Source: a virus. Taken from it: a DNA stretch of 27,106 nucleotides. Below the pieces are notes generated by a model, which was not told where the DNA came from, searched no databases, and saw nothing but the letters and a program-made list of their open reading frames with translations. Each line of letters opens with the position of its first letter. The stretch's first letter is position 1. Location of the stretch: positions 5,965 to 33,070 of the IMG/VR virus record IMGVR_UViG_3300030328_000244. The stretch is one strand, 5' to 3'. Positions 1 to 8,900 of the stretch are shown here, in pieces. Made by a program: the position numbers and the translations under genes.

Positions 1-221
1 GCCCAATAATATTTTGGAATGTGGTATTAACTCTTATAATAGCACCTGCCTTCTGGACATTTAGAAACCTTATGCAGGAAGTTAAACGTATAGATATATT
101 ACTCAACAGAACTAGAGAAGATTACGCTACTCGTAAAGAGATGAGAGATGACATGAAGGTAGTTGTTGATGCACTACACAGAGTAGAAGATAAGTTAGAT
201 AGAGTATTGAGCAAGGAATAA
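1..221 (+). CDS. Small membrane/coiled-coil protein, 5'-truncated by window edge
   Basis: The reading frame is open from base 3 to the stop at 219-221, so the true start probably lies outside the window; the GTG at 21 is only the first start-like codon inside it. The visible part begins with a hydrophobic stretch (about IIFWNVVLTLIIAPAFW), consistent with one membrane span, followed by a charged helical segment rich in Lys, Arg, Asp and Glu. It lies six bases before the next gene, so it belongs to the virion/late unit. A membrane span plus a short cytoplasmic helix fits many small phage late proteins (holin-like, spanin-like or accessory), but nothing here selects one. Function unassigned. 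Confidence 0.75.
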   Translation, partial: PIIFWNVVLTLIIAPAFWTFRNLMQEVKRIDILLNRTREDYATRKEMRDDMKVVVDALHRVEDKLDRVLSKE

Positions 222-227
222 AAATAA

Positions 228-3179
228 ATGACACTTACAAATGTAGAAAAGTTATTAATAGAAAATCATGGTTTTGTTCAGATGCCTAATGGTTTAATAT
301 TATCTCCTGAAGGAAAAGTTAGAACCGTAGTAGACGGTAAAACTACTTTTACATCTTTATCACCTATAGAACAATTAAAATTTGAATCAGGTGCAACTAA
401 TATATTTTCAGATACTCCTTTTGATGTATCTAATCCACCAATTGCTACGTCACCACCTGCAGCACCTGCAGTACCTGTTGATGATACGTCTAGTGCTACA
501 GAGTCACCACCTGCAGAACCTACACAACTAGAGGGTGGAATACTTACTCCACCACAAGGCGGTTTTTCAACAGGAGACCCTGTAGCAGCACCACCACCAA
601 ATATACAACCTGCAGGAGACCCTAATGCACCTGCAGATACAGTAGGTGGTGTAACAGCAACATCTACCCCCGACCCTGTAGCATCTGATGCAGGTGTAGC
701 TCCACCACCACCTGCAAATAATACTTCTGCAGAATCAGGTAGGCAAAATATATTTTTATATAATCCTGAAACGGGAAAATATAGAATACTTCCTGCAGGT
801 ATGCTTGGAAAAATGCCGGGCGATACAGAAATAACAGAAGCAGAGTATAGAGAGGCTTTAGGAGATGAATTAGCAGATACAAGAATAGCAGAAGCTAATG
901 CTAGAATTAATAATAACAACAATAATCAAATTCCTAATCCTACTAATGATTCAGGTATAGCTGCACTTAATGCTACGTTAGCTAATCCTACTGGTATTAA
1001 TCCTAATACAGGACAACAGTACAGTCCTGAAGATATATTTGTAGCTAAAGAACAATACAAAGCTCAAACAGGATTAAATTTTGATACAGGTCAACCTGAT
1101 GCACCTCTTCAAAATACAACTACTATAGATACTGGTAATATAGATGGACCAACTACTTATACAAATGTGGATACTGGTAATTTAAGTCAATTTCATGGTA
1201 CAGGTGGAACTGACAGTGTAGTTATTGACGGTCAAAGGTACAATAATTTTGATTTACAAGCTTTTCAAAAAGCTAACGCTACTAATGTAGTTCCTACGCA
1301 AGTAACTACAGGTACAACAGGTACAACTGGAACTACAGGTACAACTGGAACTACAGGTACACCATCACCAACATCAGCTATAACACCTACACCTGTAACT
1401 CAAATATCAGATGCTCAAGTTGCAGCAGGTAACATAGCTACAGGTACAGGACAGATAACTGGAACACCTGCAGGTGCTACAGCTACTACTGCAAAAAGTG
1501 CATCTACAGCGGCAGCACCTGCAGAAGATGCTGTAGAAGCCCAAACATATAATGCAAAAAAAGCACAGACTGATGCTCAAACAGCACTTAATACCGTAAC
1601 TGCAGAAACTATAGACACTACAGATGGATTACCTACAGGTGCTACAGTAACTGCACAAACACTAGCTCCACAACCACCGCCTGTTACTACGCAACCTGCT
1701 ACTGCAGGTACTACCACTACAACTGCACAAACAACAGCACAACCTACAGCTACAGACGTAGGGCAACTCGTAGAGCAAAAAGCAGGTGCAGACAGTGGCT
1801 TACGGCAAATAGGTTTAGATGCTGCTCAAATAGACCCAACAAAAGTACAAACAGTAGATGCACCTGACGCTTTAACTGCAGTTCAAACTACAAAAGACGT
1901 ACAAGGTGACTTACTTAACACTAATGTATCATCCGTAGACCAAACAATAGTAGAAAATACTATATCTAAAACTGCTGCAGCTACAGCTACGCCAAGTGAA
2001 CAAGCCACAGTACAAGGACAATTAGCTACATTAACTTCTAATTTTGATGCTACAAATCCCCCTGCATGGGCAGCAGGTGCATTACGAGCAGCTAATGCTC
2101 AAATGTCAGCTAGAGGTTTAAGTGCTTCAAGTATGGCAGGTCAAGCTATTTTACAGGCTACATTTGAATCAGCTATACCTATAGCTCAAATAGATGCTTC
2201 TACCTTTGCTCAATTTGAAGTACAAAATTTATCTAACAGACAACAAGTTGCTATGTTTGGTGCTCAACAAAGAGCTAAGTTTTTAGAAATAGAATTTAAT
2301 CAAGACTTTCAGATGCGAGTAGCTAATGCGTCACGTATAGCTGACATAGCTAATATAAACTTCAGTGCAGACCAACAGATAGCATTAGAAAATTCACGTA
2401 TGGCTCAAACAGTAGACTTAGCTAATCTTAATAACAGACAAGCTAAAGTAATGGCTGACGCTGCGGCTTTAACTAATTTAGATATGACTGAATTAAATAA
2501 TAGACAACAAGCTGCAGTAATGAATGCACAAAATTTCTTAGCTATAGAAATGGCTAATCTTAATAACGAGCAACAAACATCCTTATTTAAAGCTCAAGCG
2601 ATACAGCAAGCTATACTTTCCGATAAGGCAGCAGAGAATGCACAATTACAATTTAATGCATCAAGCCAAAATCAAGTAAATATGTTTATGGAAAATTTAG
2701 CTGCAGATATAAACAAGTTTAATGCTGACCAAAAAAACGGTGTTGAAATGTTTAATGCAGGACAAGAAAATGCCATTGCACAGTTTAATGCTGAACTAAG
2801 TGAACGTAGAGAACAGTTTAATGCACAGAATGGTCTTGTAATAGCTCAAGCTAACGCAGCGTGGAGACAAAGCACTACTACAGCTAACAATGCTACACAA
2901 AATGAAGCCAATAGAATAGACGCTAAAGCTTCTACAGAAATGACTAGAGCACAAATGGATGAATATTGGCAAGCAGCTAGGGATACTATTGCGTATGCTT
3001 ATGCTTCAGCAGAGTCAGAAAAAGATAGACTACAAGAAATATTTATCACAGAACTTACTGCTAACACAATACAAGAAATGGAAGCTAATACTGCACGTAA
3101 ACGTGTGTTCTTAAAATTTATTGATGCTACAATAACCGCAATAACAAGTCGCAATTTCTTAGGTGGTTTTAATCAATAG
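228..3179 (+). CDS. Large structural protein with low-complexity N-terminus and 11-residue helical repeats
   Basis: 983 residues. Roughly residues 1-70 look ordered; about 70-650 are rich in Pro, Thr, Ala, Gln and Asn, with an Asn run near residue 228 and a Gly-Thr-Thr tandem near 362-379. From about residue 667 to 919 the protein falls into 23 consecutive 11-residue units with no insertion or deletion, most starting with Asn or Asp (for example NAGQENAIAQF, NAELSERREQF), implying one very long helix or right-handed coiled coil. I see no cysteine and no catalytic motif. It lies in the late virion unit just before the lysozyme and ends in TAG directly followed by that gene's frame. I do not recognise the family with certainty. 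An internal-core, tail-tube or ejection-conduit role is inference from the helical repeat and the neighbours. Confidence 0.85.
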   Translation: MTLTNVEKLLIENHGFVQMPNGLILSPEGKVRTVVDGKTTFTSLSPIEQLKFESGATNIFSDTPFDVSNPPIATSPPAAPAVPVDDTSSATESPPAEPTQLEGGILTPPQGGFSTGDPVAAPPPNIQPAGDPNAPADTVGGVTATSTPDPVASDAGVAPPPPANNTSAESGRQNIFLYNPETGKYRILPAGMLGKMPGDTEITEAEYREALGDELADTRIAEANARINNNNNNQIPNPTNDSGIAALNATLANPTGINPNTGQQYSPEDIFVAKEQYKAQTGLNFDTGQPDAPLQNTTTIDTGNIDGPTTYTNVDTGNLSQFHGTGGTDSVVIDGQRYNNFDLQAFQKANATNVVPTQVTTGTTGTTGTTGTTGTTGTPSPTSAITPTPVTQISDAQVAAGNIATGTGQITGTPAGATATTAKSASTAAAPAEDAVEAQTYNAKKAQTDAQTALNTVTAETIDTTDGLPTGATVTAQTLAPQPPPVTTQPATAGTTTTTAQTTAQPTATDVGQLVEQKAGADSGLRQIGLDAAQIDPTKVQTVDAPDALTAVQTTKDVQGDLLNTNVSSVDQTIVENTISKTAAATATPSEQATVQGQLATLTSNFDATNPPAWAAGALRAANAQMSARGLSASSMAGQAILQATFESAIPIAQIDASTFAQFEVQNLSNRQQVAMFGAQQRAKFLEIEFNQDFQMRVANASRIADIANINFSADQQIALENSRMAQTVDLANLNNRQAKVMADAAALTNLDMTELNNRQQAAVMNAQNFLAIEMANLNNEQQTSLFKAQAIQQAILSDKAAENAQLQFNASSQNQVNMFMENLAADINKFNADQKNGVEMFNAGQENAIAQFNAELSERREQFNAQNGLVIAQANAAWRQSTTTANNATQNEANRIDAKASTEMTRAQMDEYWQAARDTIAYAYASAESEKDRLQEIFITELTANTIQEMEANTARKRVFLKFIDATITAITSRNFLGGFNQ
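1311..1364 (+). repeat. 9-bp tandem repeat encoding Gly-Thr-Thr
   Basis: Six adjacent 9-bp units, variants of GGTACAACT and GGAACTACA, the last diverged. They encode five Gly-Thr-Thr units followed by Gly-Thr-Pro within the disordered part of the large structural protein. The units alternate so that part of the array also reads as an 18-bp repeat. In-frame slippage would change protein length without breaking it. Confidence 0.8.
2226..2984 (+). repeat. Coding array of 23 hendecad (33-bp) units
   Basis: Residues 667-919 of the 983-aa protein can be cut into 23 units of exactly 11 residues. Position 1 is Asn or Asp in most units, position 2 is often Ala or Leu, and hydrophobic residues recur near positions 8-9 and 11 (frequently Phe in units 13-18). 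The DNA units are diverged, so the array is kept at the protein level rather than by recent duplication. An 11-residue period matches three helical turns and is known from right-handed coiled coils and membrane-binding amphipathic helices. Confidence 0.85.
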
Positions 3180-4094
3180 TTGAAAATTAACTATGTAGTA
3201 TTTATACTTATAATTTTAATACAAGGATACTTATTAATGTCTTATAAAAAAGCATATCAAAATGCACAATCTTTAGTAAATATGATACAAGAAGATGTAG
3301 CTAATATAAATACAGATATTAAATCTAAAGGTTTGGTGCGTAAAAATAAAAGTGTAGGAGATGTATTAGGTGCTTCTGAACAAGGACAACTTATGGCATT
3401 AATAAGAAAAAGACCTGATTTAAAAACTATGTACGCTATTAATCAATCTTTTAAAAATAAAAAACCTGTAGAAGTAGCTTCTTTAAAAACCACTACTGAT
3501 TATAATATGAGAACACATGATAAACTACCTGATGGAACATTGCGAGAACTAACTAAAGAAGAAAAAGCTCAGAGGGCGTATGAGTTAGATGGCAATGTAG
3601 TCACTAAATCTGTAACAGAAAATAAAGAATACACAACAGATATATCTAAGAAACTAATAAAAGATTTAAAAGCTGCCTTTCCTGATTTAACTAGAAAACA
3701 ATTAAGTGCTATTTTAGGAAATTTACATCACGAATCTAAAGGATTTACTCGTTATCAACAAATCATGGGTGAAGGAGTTTCGTATGCTCAATGGTCAGGC
3801 TCTAGAAAAGACGAGTTTTTAAAGTTTTCAAAAGATAATAATTTAGACCCTAAAGGGTATGATGCACCTCTTAAATTTTTAATATATGAATTAAACAATA
3901 ATCGTAAACATGGATTTTTAAATGAGAACTTTTCTAAAGCCTTTAATAATCCTGATGCTACACTGTCAGAACTAACAGAAATATTTGAAAATAACTATTT
4001 AGCTGCAGGTAAAAAATTAATGTCAGATAGAATAGTGGATGCAGAAGCTTATAATGCAGATGATTATCCATTTGAAATGACAGACGAAAACTAA
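3180..4094 (+). CDS. Membrane-anchored phage tail lysozyme (Phage_lysozyme2-like)
   Basis: The C-terminal half carries the pattern of phage tail lysozymes that cut peptidoglycan: ILGNLHHES with the expected Glu185, then AQWSGSR (203-209) and LKFLIYELNNN. Residues 5-19 form a clean hydrophobic span flanked by Lys, suggesting a signal anchor, so the enzyme would sit in or on the inner membrane, or be ejected with internal virion proteins. Start choice is uncertain. The frame begins at a TTG touching the TAG of the upstream gene (AGGTGG 13 bases before), while the ATG at 3237 has an ideal AAGGA nine bases upstream but would lose the span (285 aa). The upstream gene is in the same frame, so readthrough of the TAG would give a fusion. 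Role as virion lysozyme or lysis enzyme: inference. Confidence 0.85.
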   Translation: MKINYVVFILIILIQGYLLMSYKKAYQNAQSLVNMIQEDVANINTDIKSKGLVRKNKSVGDVLGASEQGQLMALIRKRPDLKTMYAINQSFKNKKPVEVASLKTTTDYNMRTHDKLPDGTLRELTKEEKAQRAYELDGNVVTKSVTENKEYTTDISKKLIKDLKAAFPDLTRKQLSAILGNLHHESKGFTRYQQIMGEGVSYAQWSGSRKDEFLKFSKDNNLDPKGYDAPLKFLIYELNNNRKHGFLNENFSKAFNNPDATLSELTEIFENNYLAAGKKLMSDRIVDAEAYNADDYPFEMTDEN

Positions 4095-4107
4095 AGGAGA
4101 ATATTTA

Positions 4108-4719
4108 ATGAGTATGTTTGATGCTCCAATTCCCGGTCAGTCACTAACTACTGAACCTAAAAACTATCCTTGGGAAAGACCACCTGAAATGTCCGACATC
4201 AATGAAGTAATATCGTTTTACATGAAAGGTATGTCTTCACCTCAAGTAATAGATAACCTTTTAGATATGTTAGAGTTAGATACACCAGTAGATGCTATTG
4301 TTAATGCGTACACTACCGTCAATGTAATGAAAGGTATGCATAATGTAGATGTTAAGTTACTAGTTAGTCCTGTGTTACATGAGTATATATCTACAATAGG
4401 TAAGGCTGCAGGTTTAGATGTTAAAAGTAGTTTCGATGAAGTAGACACAGGTGATGCAGATAATGAACAATCTACTATTCAGTTAATAAATAAAAGAGTT
4501 AATGAAATAGAGGTTAGTGAAGATGAAGAAGATGATGAAGGTGTAGAGTTAATGCGTCAAACTTCTGAGATGTTATCGTCAGGGTCAGGTATGAACGAAG
4601 AACCTATGATGCCACCCTTAGAAGAAGAAGAAGAGCCAATGCCAATGCCACCTATGAAAGAAGAACAACAACAACAAAGTCCACCTACAGGATTAATGAG
4701 TAGAAGAGGAGCAATGTAA
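4108..4719 (+). CDS. Uncharacterised late/virion protein with acidic, Pro/Gln-rich tail
   Basis: 203 residues. The first 120 look folded (motif GQSLTTEPKNYPWERPPEM near the start, then helical segments). Residues from about 130 onward are very acidic and end in Glu, Met-Pro and Gln runs, so the tail is probably disordered. AAGGAG precedes the ATG at good spacing, and the stop overlaps the next start by one base (TAATG), indicating translational coupling. Proteins opening like this recur in my memory of marine podovirus genomes, where they are unnamed neighbours of virion genes. No enzymatic motif is visible. Structural or scaffolding-type role is inference only. Confidence 0.8.
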   Translation: MSMFDAPIPGQSLTTEPKNYPWERPPEMSDINEVISFYMKGMSSPQVIDNLLDMLELDTPVDAIVNAYTTVNVMKGMHNVDVKLLVSPVLHEYISTIGKAAGLDVKSSFDEVDTGDADNEQSTIQLINKRVNEIEVSEDEEDDEGVELMRQTSEMLSSGSGMNEEPMMPPLEEEEEPMPMPPMKEEQQQQSPPTGLMSRRGAM

Positions 4720-5909
4720 TGGCTATAATTGAAGATGAAGATGAAAGAAAAAATACTTCTTTTGCTAATATATTAAAGTTAGCTGCTAGAGCAGCCTTAT
4801 CTAGAAGTGATGCAGGTGCTATAGCTGTTAAAGAAGACATGGATTTACGAGATGCAGAGGCTAAAGAATATACGGACAAAGCTTTAGATTATGTAGACAG
4901 AATGGCGTTACCTAGATTATTACAAAAACGTGCTGAAGCATTTAAAGAAGAAAAGTTTGCAGAGCTTTTAATAAATACACATGGTATGTCTCCAGAAGCA
5001 GTTAAAGCCATAAGTAATGGTGGCATAGGAGAATTAGAGAACTTTTATAAACAAAAAGCAGTAGAATTAACTACTGCTAATGGTTCTCCTTTAACAGGAA
5101 CACAATTAAATAGTATAGTAACTAATGCATCAGAGTTTGCAAGTGACCCAAGAGATGTAGTACAATTTATTAAAGACAGACATGAGCCTATGAAAGCTAT
5201 AATGAGACAAAGACAATCTATGCCTGAAGCAGCTATATTCTCTTCTATGTTTGGTAACTCTAAAGAAATATCTAATAGAAAATTATCAGAGTTACCTGTG
5301 TACGGAGACATATCTGCATTAGATATGGTTCGTTATGCAAAGGGTGGTGGATTTGAAGACACAACAGAAGATGAAATGGCTTCATACAACTTAGAACAAA
5401 TAGATAAAATAACTTCACCAAGCAGAATAAATAGAATAACTCCATCTTTTGCTCCTTACGTTCAATCTGCTTTACTGGTAGGAGACCCTGAAGTACAATT
5501 TAGTGCAGATAATGCTGTGTTTAAATTATTTCTTGTAAAACAAGGTATAGACATTGATAACATGGGTAAAGCTGGAAGTCCAGTTCAGTTTCAAGGAAAC
5601 ACTAGAATACTAGACCCTACTGCTTCATCTGATAAAGTAATGACTGCTAAAGATAACTATAAAATACAAAGAGATGCATACTTTACTGCATTTAACGCTA
5701 GTTCAAATAAATCTCAATTTACCGCAGAAACAACTAAATCTCTAATAACTCAATTTGATGATTTTAAATTTGATAGTATGAAACAGTTAAAACAATTTTT
5801 AGCTATAGTAGACCCTATGAAGAATCAAGCATTTAAATCTTGGGATGCTTTTAAAGTAAATAACCAAATAGTAACAGTTAAACAAACAGGATACTACGAT
5901 GAACTTTAA
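4719..5909 (+). CDS. Uncharacterised virion-module protein (396 aa)
   Basis: 396 residues, mostly helical in composition, with no membrane span, no cysteine that I can see and no catalytic motif. The N-terminus is highly charged (EDEDERKN). It shares one base with the upstream stop and overlaps the next gene by 11 bases, so the three genes are co-translated. Its position directly before the 1252-aa probable ejection protein resembles the series of internal virion proteins in T7-like phages (lysozyme, mid-size core protein, large core protein). By position only, it may be an internal core protein. I do not recognise the family. Confidence 0.8.
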   Translation: MAIIEDEDERKNTSFANILKLAARAALSRSDAGAIAVKEDMDLRDAEAKEYTDKALDYVDRMALPRLLQKRAEAFKEEKFAELLINTHGMSPEAVKAISNGGIGELENFYKQKAVELTTANGSPLTGTQLNSIVTNASEFASDPRDVVQFIKDRHEPMKAIMRQRQSMPEAAIFSSMFGNSKEISNRKLSELPVYGDISALDMVRYAKGGGFEDTTEDEMASYNLEQIDKITSPSRINRITPSFAPYVQSALLVGDPEVQFSADNAVFKLFLVKQGIDIDNMGKAGSPVQFQGNTRILDPTASSDKVMTAKDNYKIQRDAYFTAFNASSNKSQFTAETTKSLITQFDDFKFDSMKQLKQFLAIVDPMKNQAFKSWDAFKVNNQIVTVKQTGYYDEL

Positions 5910-8900
5910 TTTAGATGTCACAGATGAAGATGTAGAAAAATACGTGCAGTCTCAAAGTTCTACTGTTACTGCACCTACACCTGCTTCTGCTCCTGAGTTA
6001 GAACCTTTACCTGCAGATACAAAACTTACCTTAGAAGATTTATTACGACCTGAATATCAAGAAACTATGCGTGATTACTTACGCATTAGAACTTCTGTAG
6101 GTAAAGGTATAGATAGATATTCAGATGAAGAAGTTAGAGATATGTATATGTCTAGAATGAGAGATTTTGAAACAAGTGATGTAGGCATTTTAAATGAAAG
6201 TATATTTGCTAACAGACAAAAAGATGAAAATAGAATGATTACGGCAAAGGCATATCAACTGTATGACCAAGTAGGTAATATATTTCAATCAAAAGGTGAA
6301 GGATTTCAGGGTTTTAAAGATGTTGCGTTTGGTCTAGCAGAACACATAAACAACGTGTTAAATCCAGTATCTAGTCCTAGTACATATTTAGGTTTAGGTG
6401 CAGGTAAGTTAGCTACAACTGGTATTTTAAAAGCAGGAAGTGCAACAGTAAGACAAGGTTTAGTTAGAGAAGCCAAAAAGATGGGTGGTAGAAAAGCTGT
6501 AAAAGATTCTTTAGTAGATGAAGGTATAAAAAAGTTTACTAAGAAAGCTGTAGTTAGTGGTGTAGCTACATCTGCTGCAGTTGATGCTGCACTGGCATAC
6601 GGATTAGATGGAGCATATCAAGATGCTAAGATAAATATCGGTGTTCAAGATGAGTATAATAAATATCAAGCAGGTTTTGCTCTATTAACAGGGGTACTAG
6701 GTGGTGGGTTAGACTTATTAAGCAGGGCTAAGACAACTAAACTTTCAGGATTAGAAGCTGAAAAACTTTCAGAAGTTATGAAACTTAAAAACTATTACAC
6801 TGCTCCTGCAAAAAAGAAAGCTGTAGTAGTAGAAAGTGCATTAAAAAATGTTAGAAGTTGGACAGATAAAGTAAAAGCAGGTAAACTTATAATTGAAGAT
6901 GGTAAAGTAGACGGTGAAGCATTAACCGTAGACTTCTTTAGAACTTTTCTATTTGGTGATTCCGATGAAGGAATACAGGGTATGGGTCAGATACTTAGAG
7001 AGGCAGGATTAGATTTAGGAGTAAACACTAAAGCTAATAAAGATAAAGGTATAACTGATATTGTAGGTAATTTTTTAGATAGTGTTCCTAAACCTGTTCA
7101 AAAACAAATGACTCAAGCTTTAAATGATTCAGGTATATTTGTAAAGTTAGGAATACCTCACAGTAAAAGAAATCTTTCAAGCCTTCTTTCATACACTGTA
7201 AGTAAAGCAGGTCAAGAATTAAATATGTTTTCTCAACTTAAACAACAATGGGATGCTACAAGAAGAACTGGAAGTAAAGTGTACTTACAAACAGTAGCAG
7301 AAGAAGAAGCTGCATTAGAAAGATTAGCTAAAAAGAATGCAGAAAAACCATTACGAGGAAACTACTTACAAAACGTATGGAAAAGAACTGTTGTGTCAGC
7401 TTTTAGTACGACAATGTTAAACATAAAAGGTTTAGCAGGTATAACTGCAATTAAAACGGCTGAAGATGTAGCTATGGCAGCGACATTAGGAGTAATAAAT
7501 GCTCCTGTAGCTACATGGAGACTGATAACAGGTGATGTAAAAGGTGCTACAAAACAGTTTTATAGTTCGACAGCTATAATGAAAAATCAAGTTCAACGAT
7601 TAAGAAACTTGTTAGACCCTAATGCGACTAAAGAAATGTTTCAGGAGTTAATGAAAATAGACAAAGACTCAGCTAAAACATTGAATAGAATTGTATCTAC
7701 TGGTATTGAAACTGGAACAGATATAGCAGACATGGCTAAAAGATATAAATTTAAAACAGAAGCTGATATACATTTAACTAATGATAAAGGTAAAAAATTA
7801 TATATTAACTCAAAAGGTAAATCAACTACTAGAGAAACAAATAAACCTTACATAGCAAAAGGAACTGTAGATAATCCTAATGCTATGATGTTACGTACTG
7901 GTGAAGCATACGTAGGTGCTGCACAAAAAATTATGTTAGTTAAAACGGCTGACACATTTATGAAATCTCAAGCATACATAGGTAATTTAGATAGATTACT
8001 AAGAGATAAAATGGGAATGTCTTTACTTAGTATTACTCAAAAAGGTGTTAATAAACAAGGTAAAAAAGAAACTGAAAGAGAAGTATCAAAAAGAATAGCT
8101 AATGTATTTAGGTCAGAGGATTTTTTAAATGTTAGTGCTGAAGCCACATCTTTAACATTAGAAGACATACTATCTAAAAGCTATAGAAACAATGACCATC
8201 TTTTAGGAAAAATTGCAGGTGCAATAGAAAAAGTAGGTGACGTTCCTATTATAGGTACTCTATTTCCTTTTGGTAAATTCTTTAATAATACTGTAGCTTT
8301 TTCTTACGATATTATGGGTGGAGGAAGTATTGGTGCTATGTTAGATTTATACAGAGCAGGTACTATAAAAACAAGTGCTCTACGAAGTGAAACTAAAAGA
8401 AGTTTAAAGAGAGCAGCCGTTGTAGGTGGAGGTTTAAGTGGTGCTGCTGCTATTACTACTGAAGGTGATGATGGAGATGTTCAAGAGTTCTTTGAAGGTA
8501 TGATACGTGGTGCAGCTAGTTGGACTTTAGTTGGTTGGGCTATGGGTCACGATGTAGAAAAAATGCAAAAAGGTTTAAAGTGGAATGACGAAGAGAAAGC
8601 TAATGGAGATATTATAAATGTACAATATGATTTTCCTTATGCTCCCATAGCTATATTAGCCAGATATTTAAATATGAAAAAAGCAGGTGTAGAAATACCT
8701 AAAGAGTTTAATTTAGAATTAGGTGAACAGTTTGGATACGGTCAACTACAACGCAACTTTGGAAAATTAGGTAATGTTACTCGTTTAATAGACCAAGCTA
8801 CAGCAGGTGAATGGGAAAAAGTATCAGAGACAGCAGCTACATCTGTATTTATACCTGCTTCTTCTTTCGTAAGTGGTATGCTCAGACCTTTAGACCCTAT

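Noticed and set aside
278-922. 214-aa open frame on the - strand
   Set aside because: It is the mirror of the Pro/Ala/Thr-rich repeats of the + strand structural gene, has no ribosome site and lies against the transcription direction of that block.
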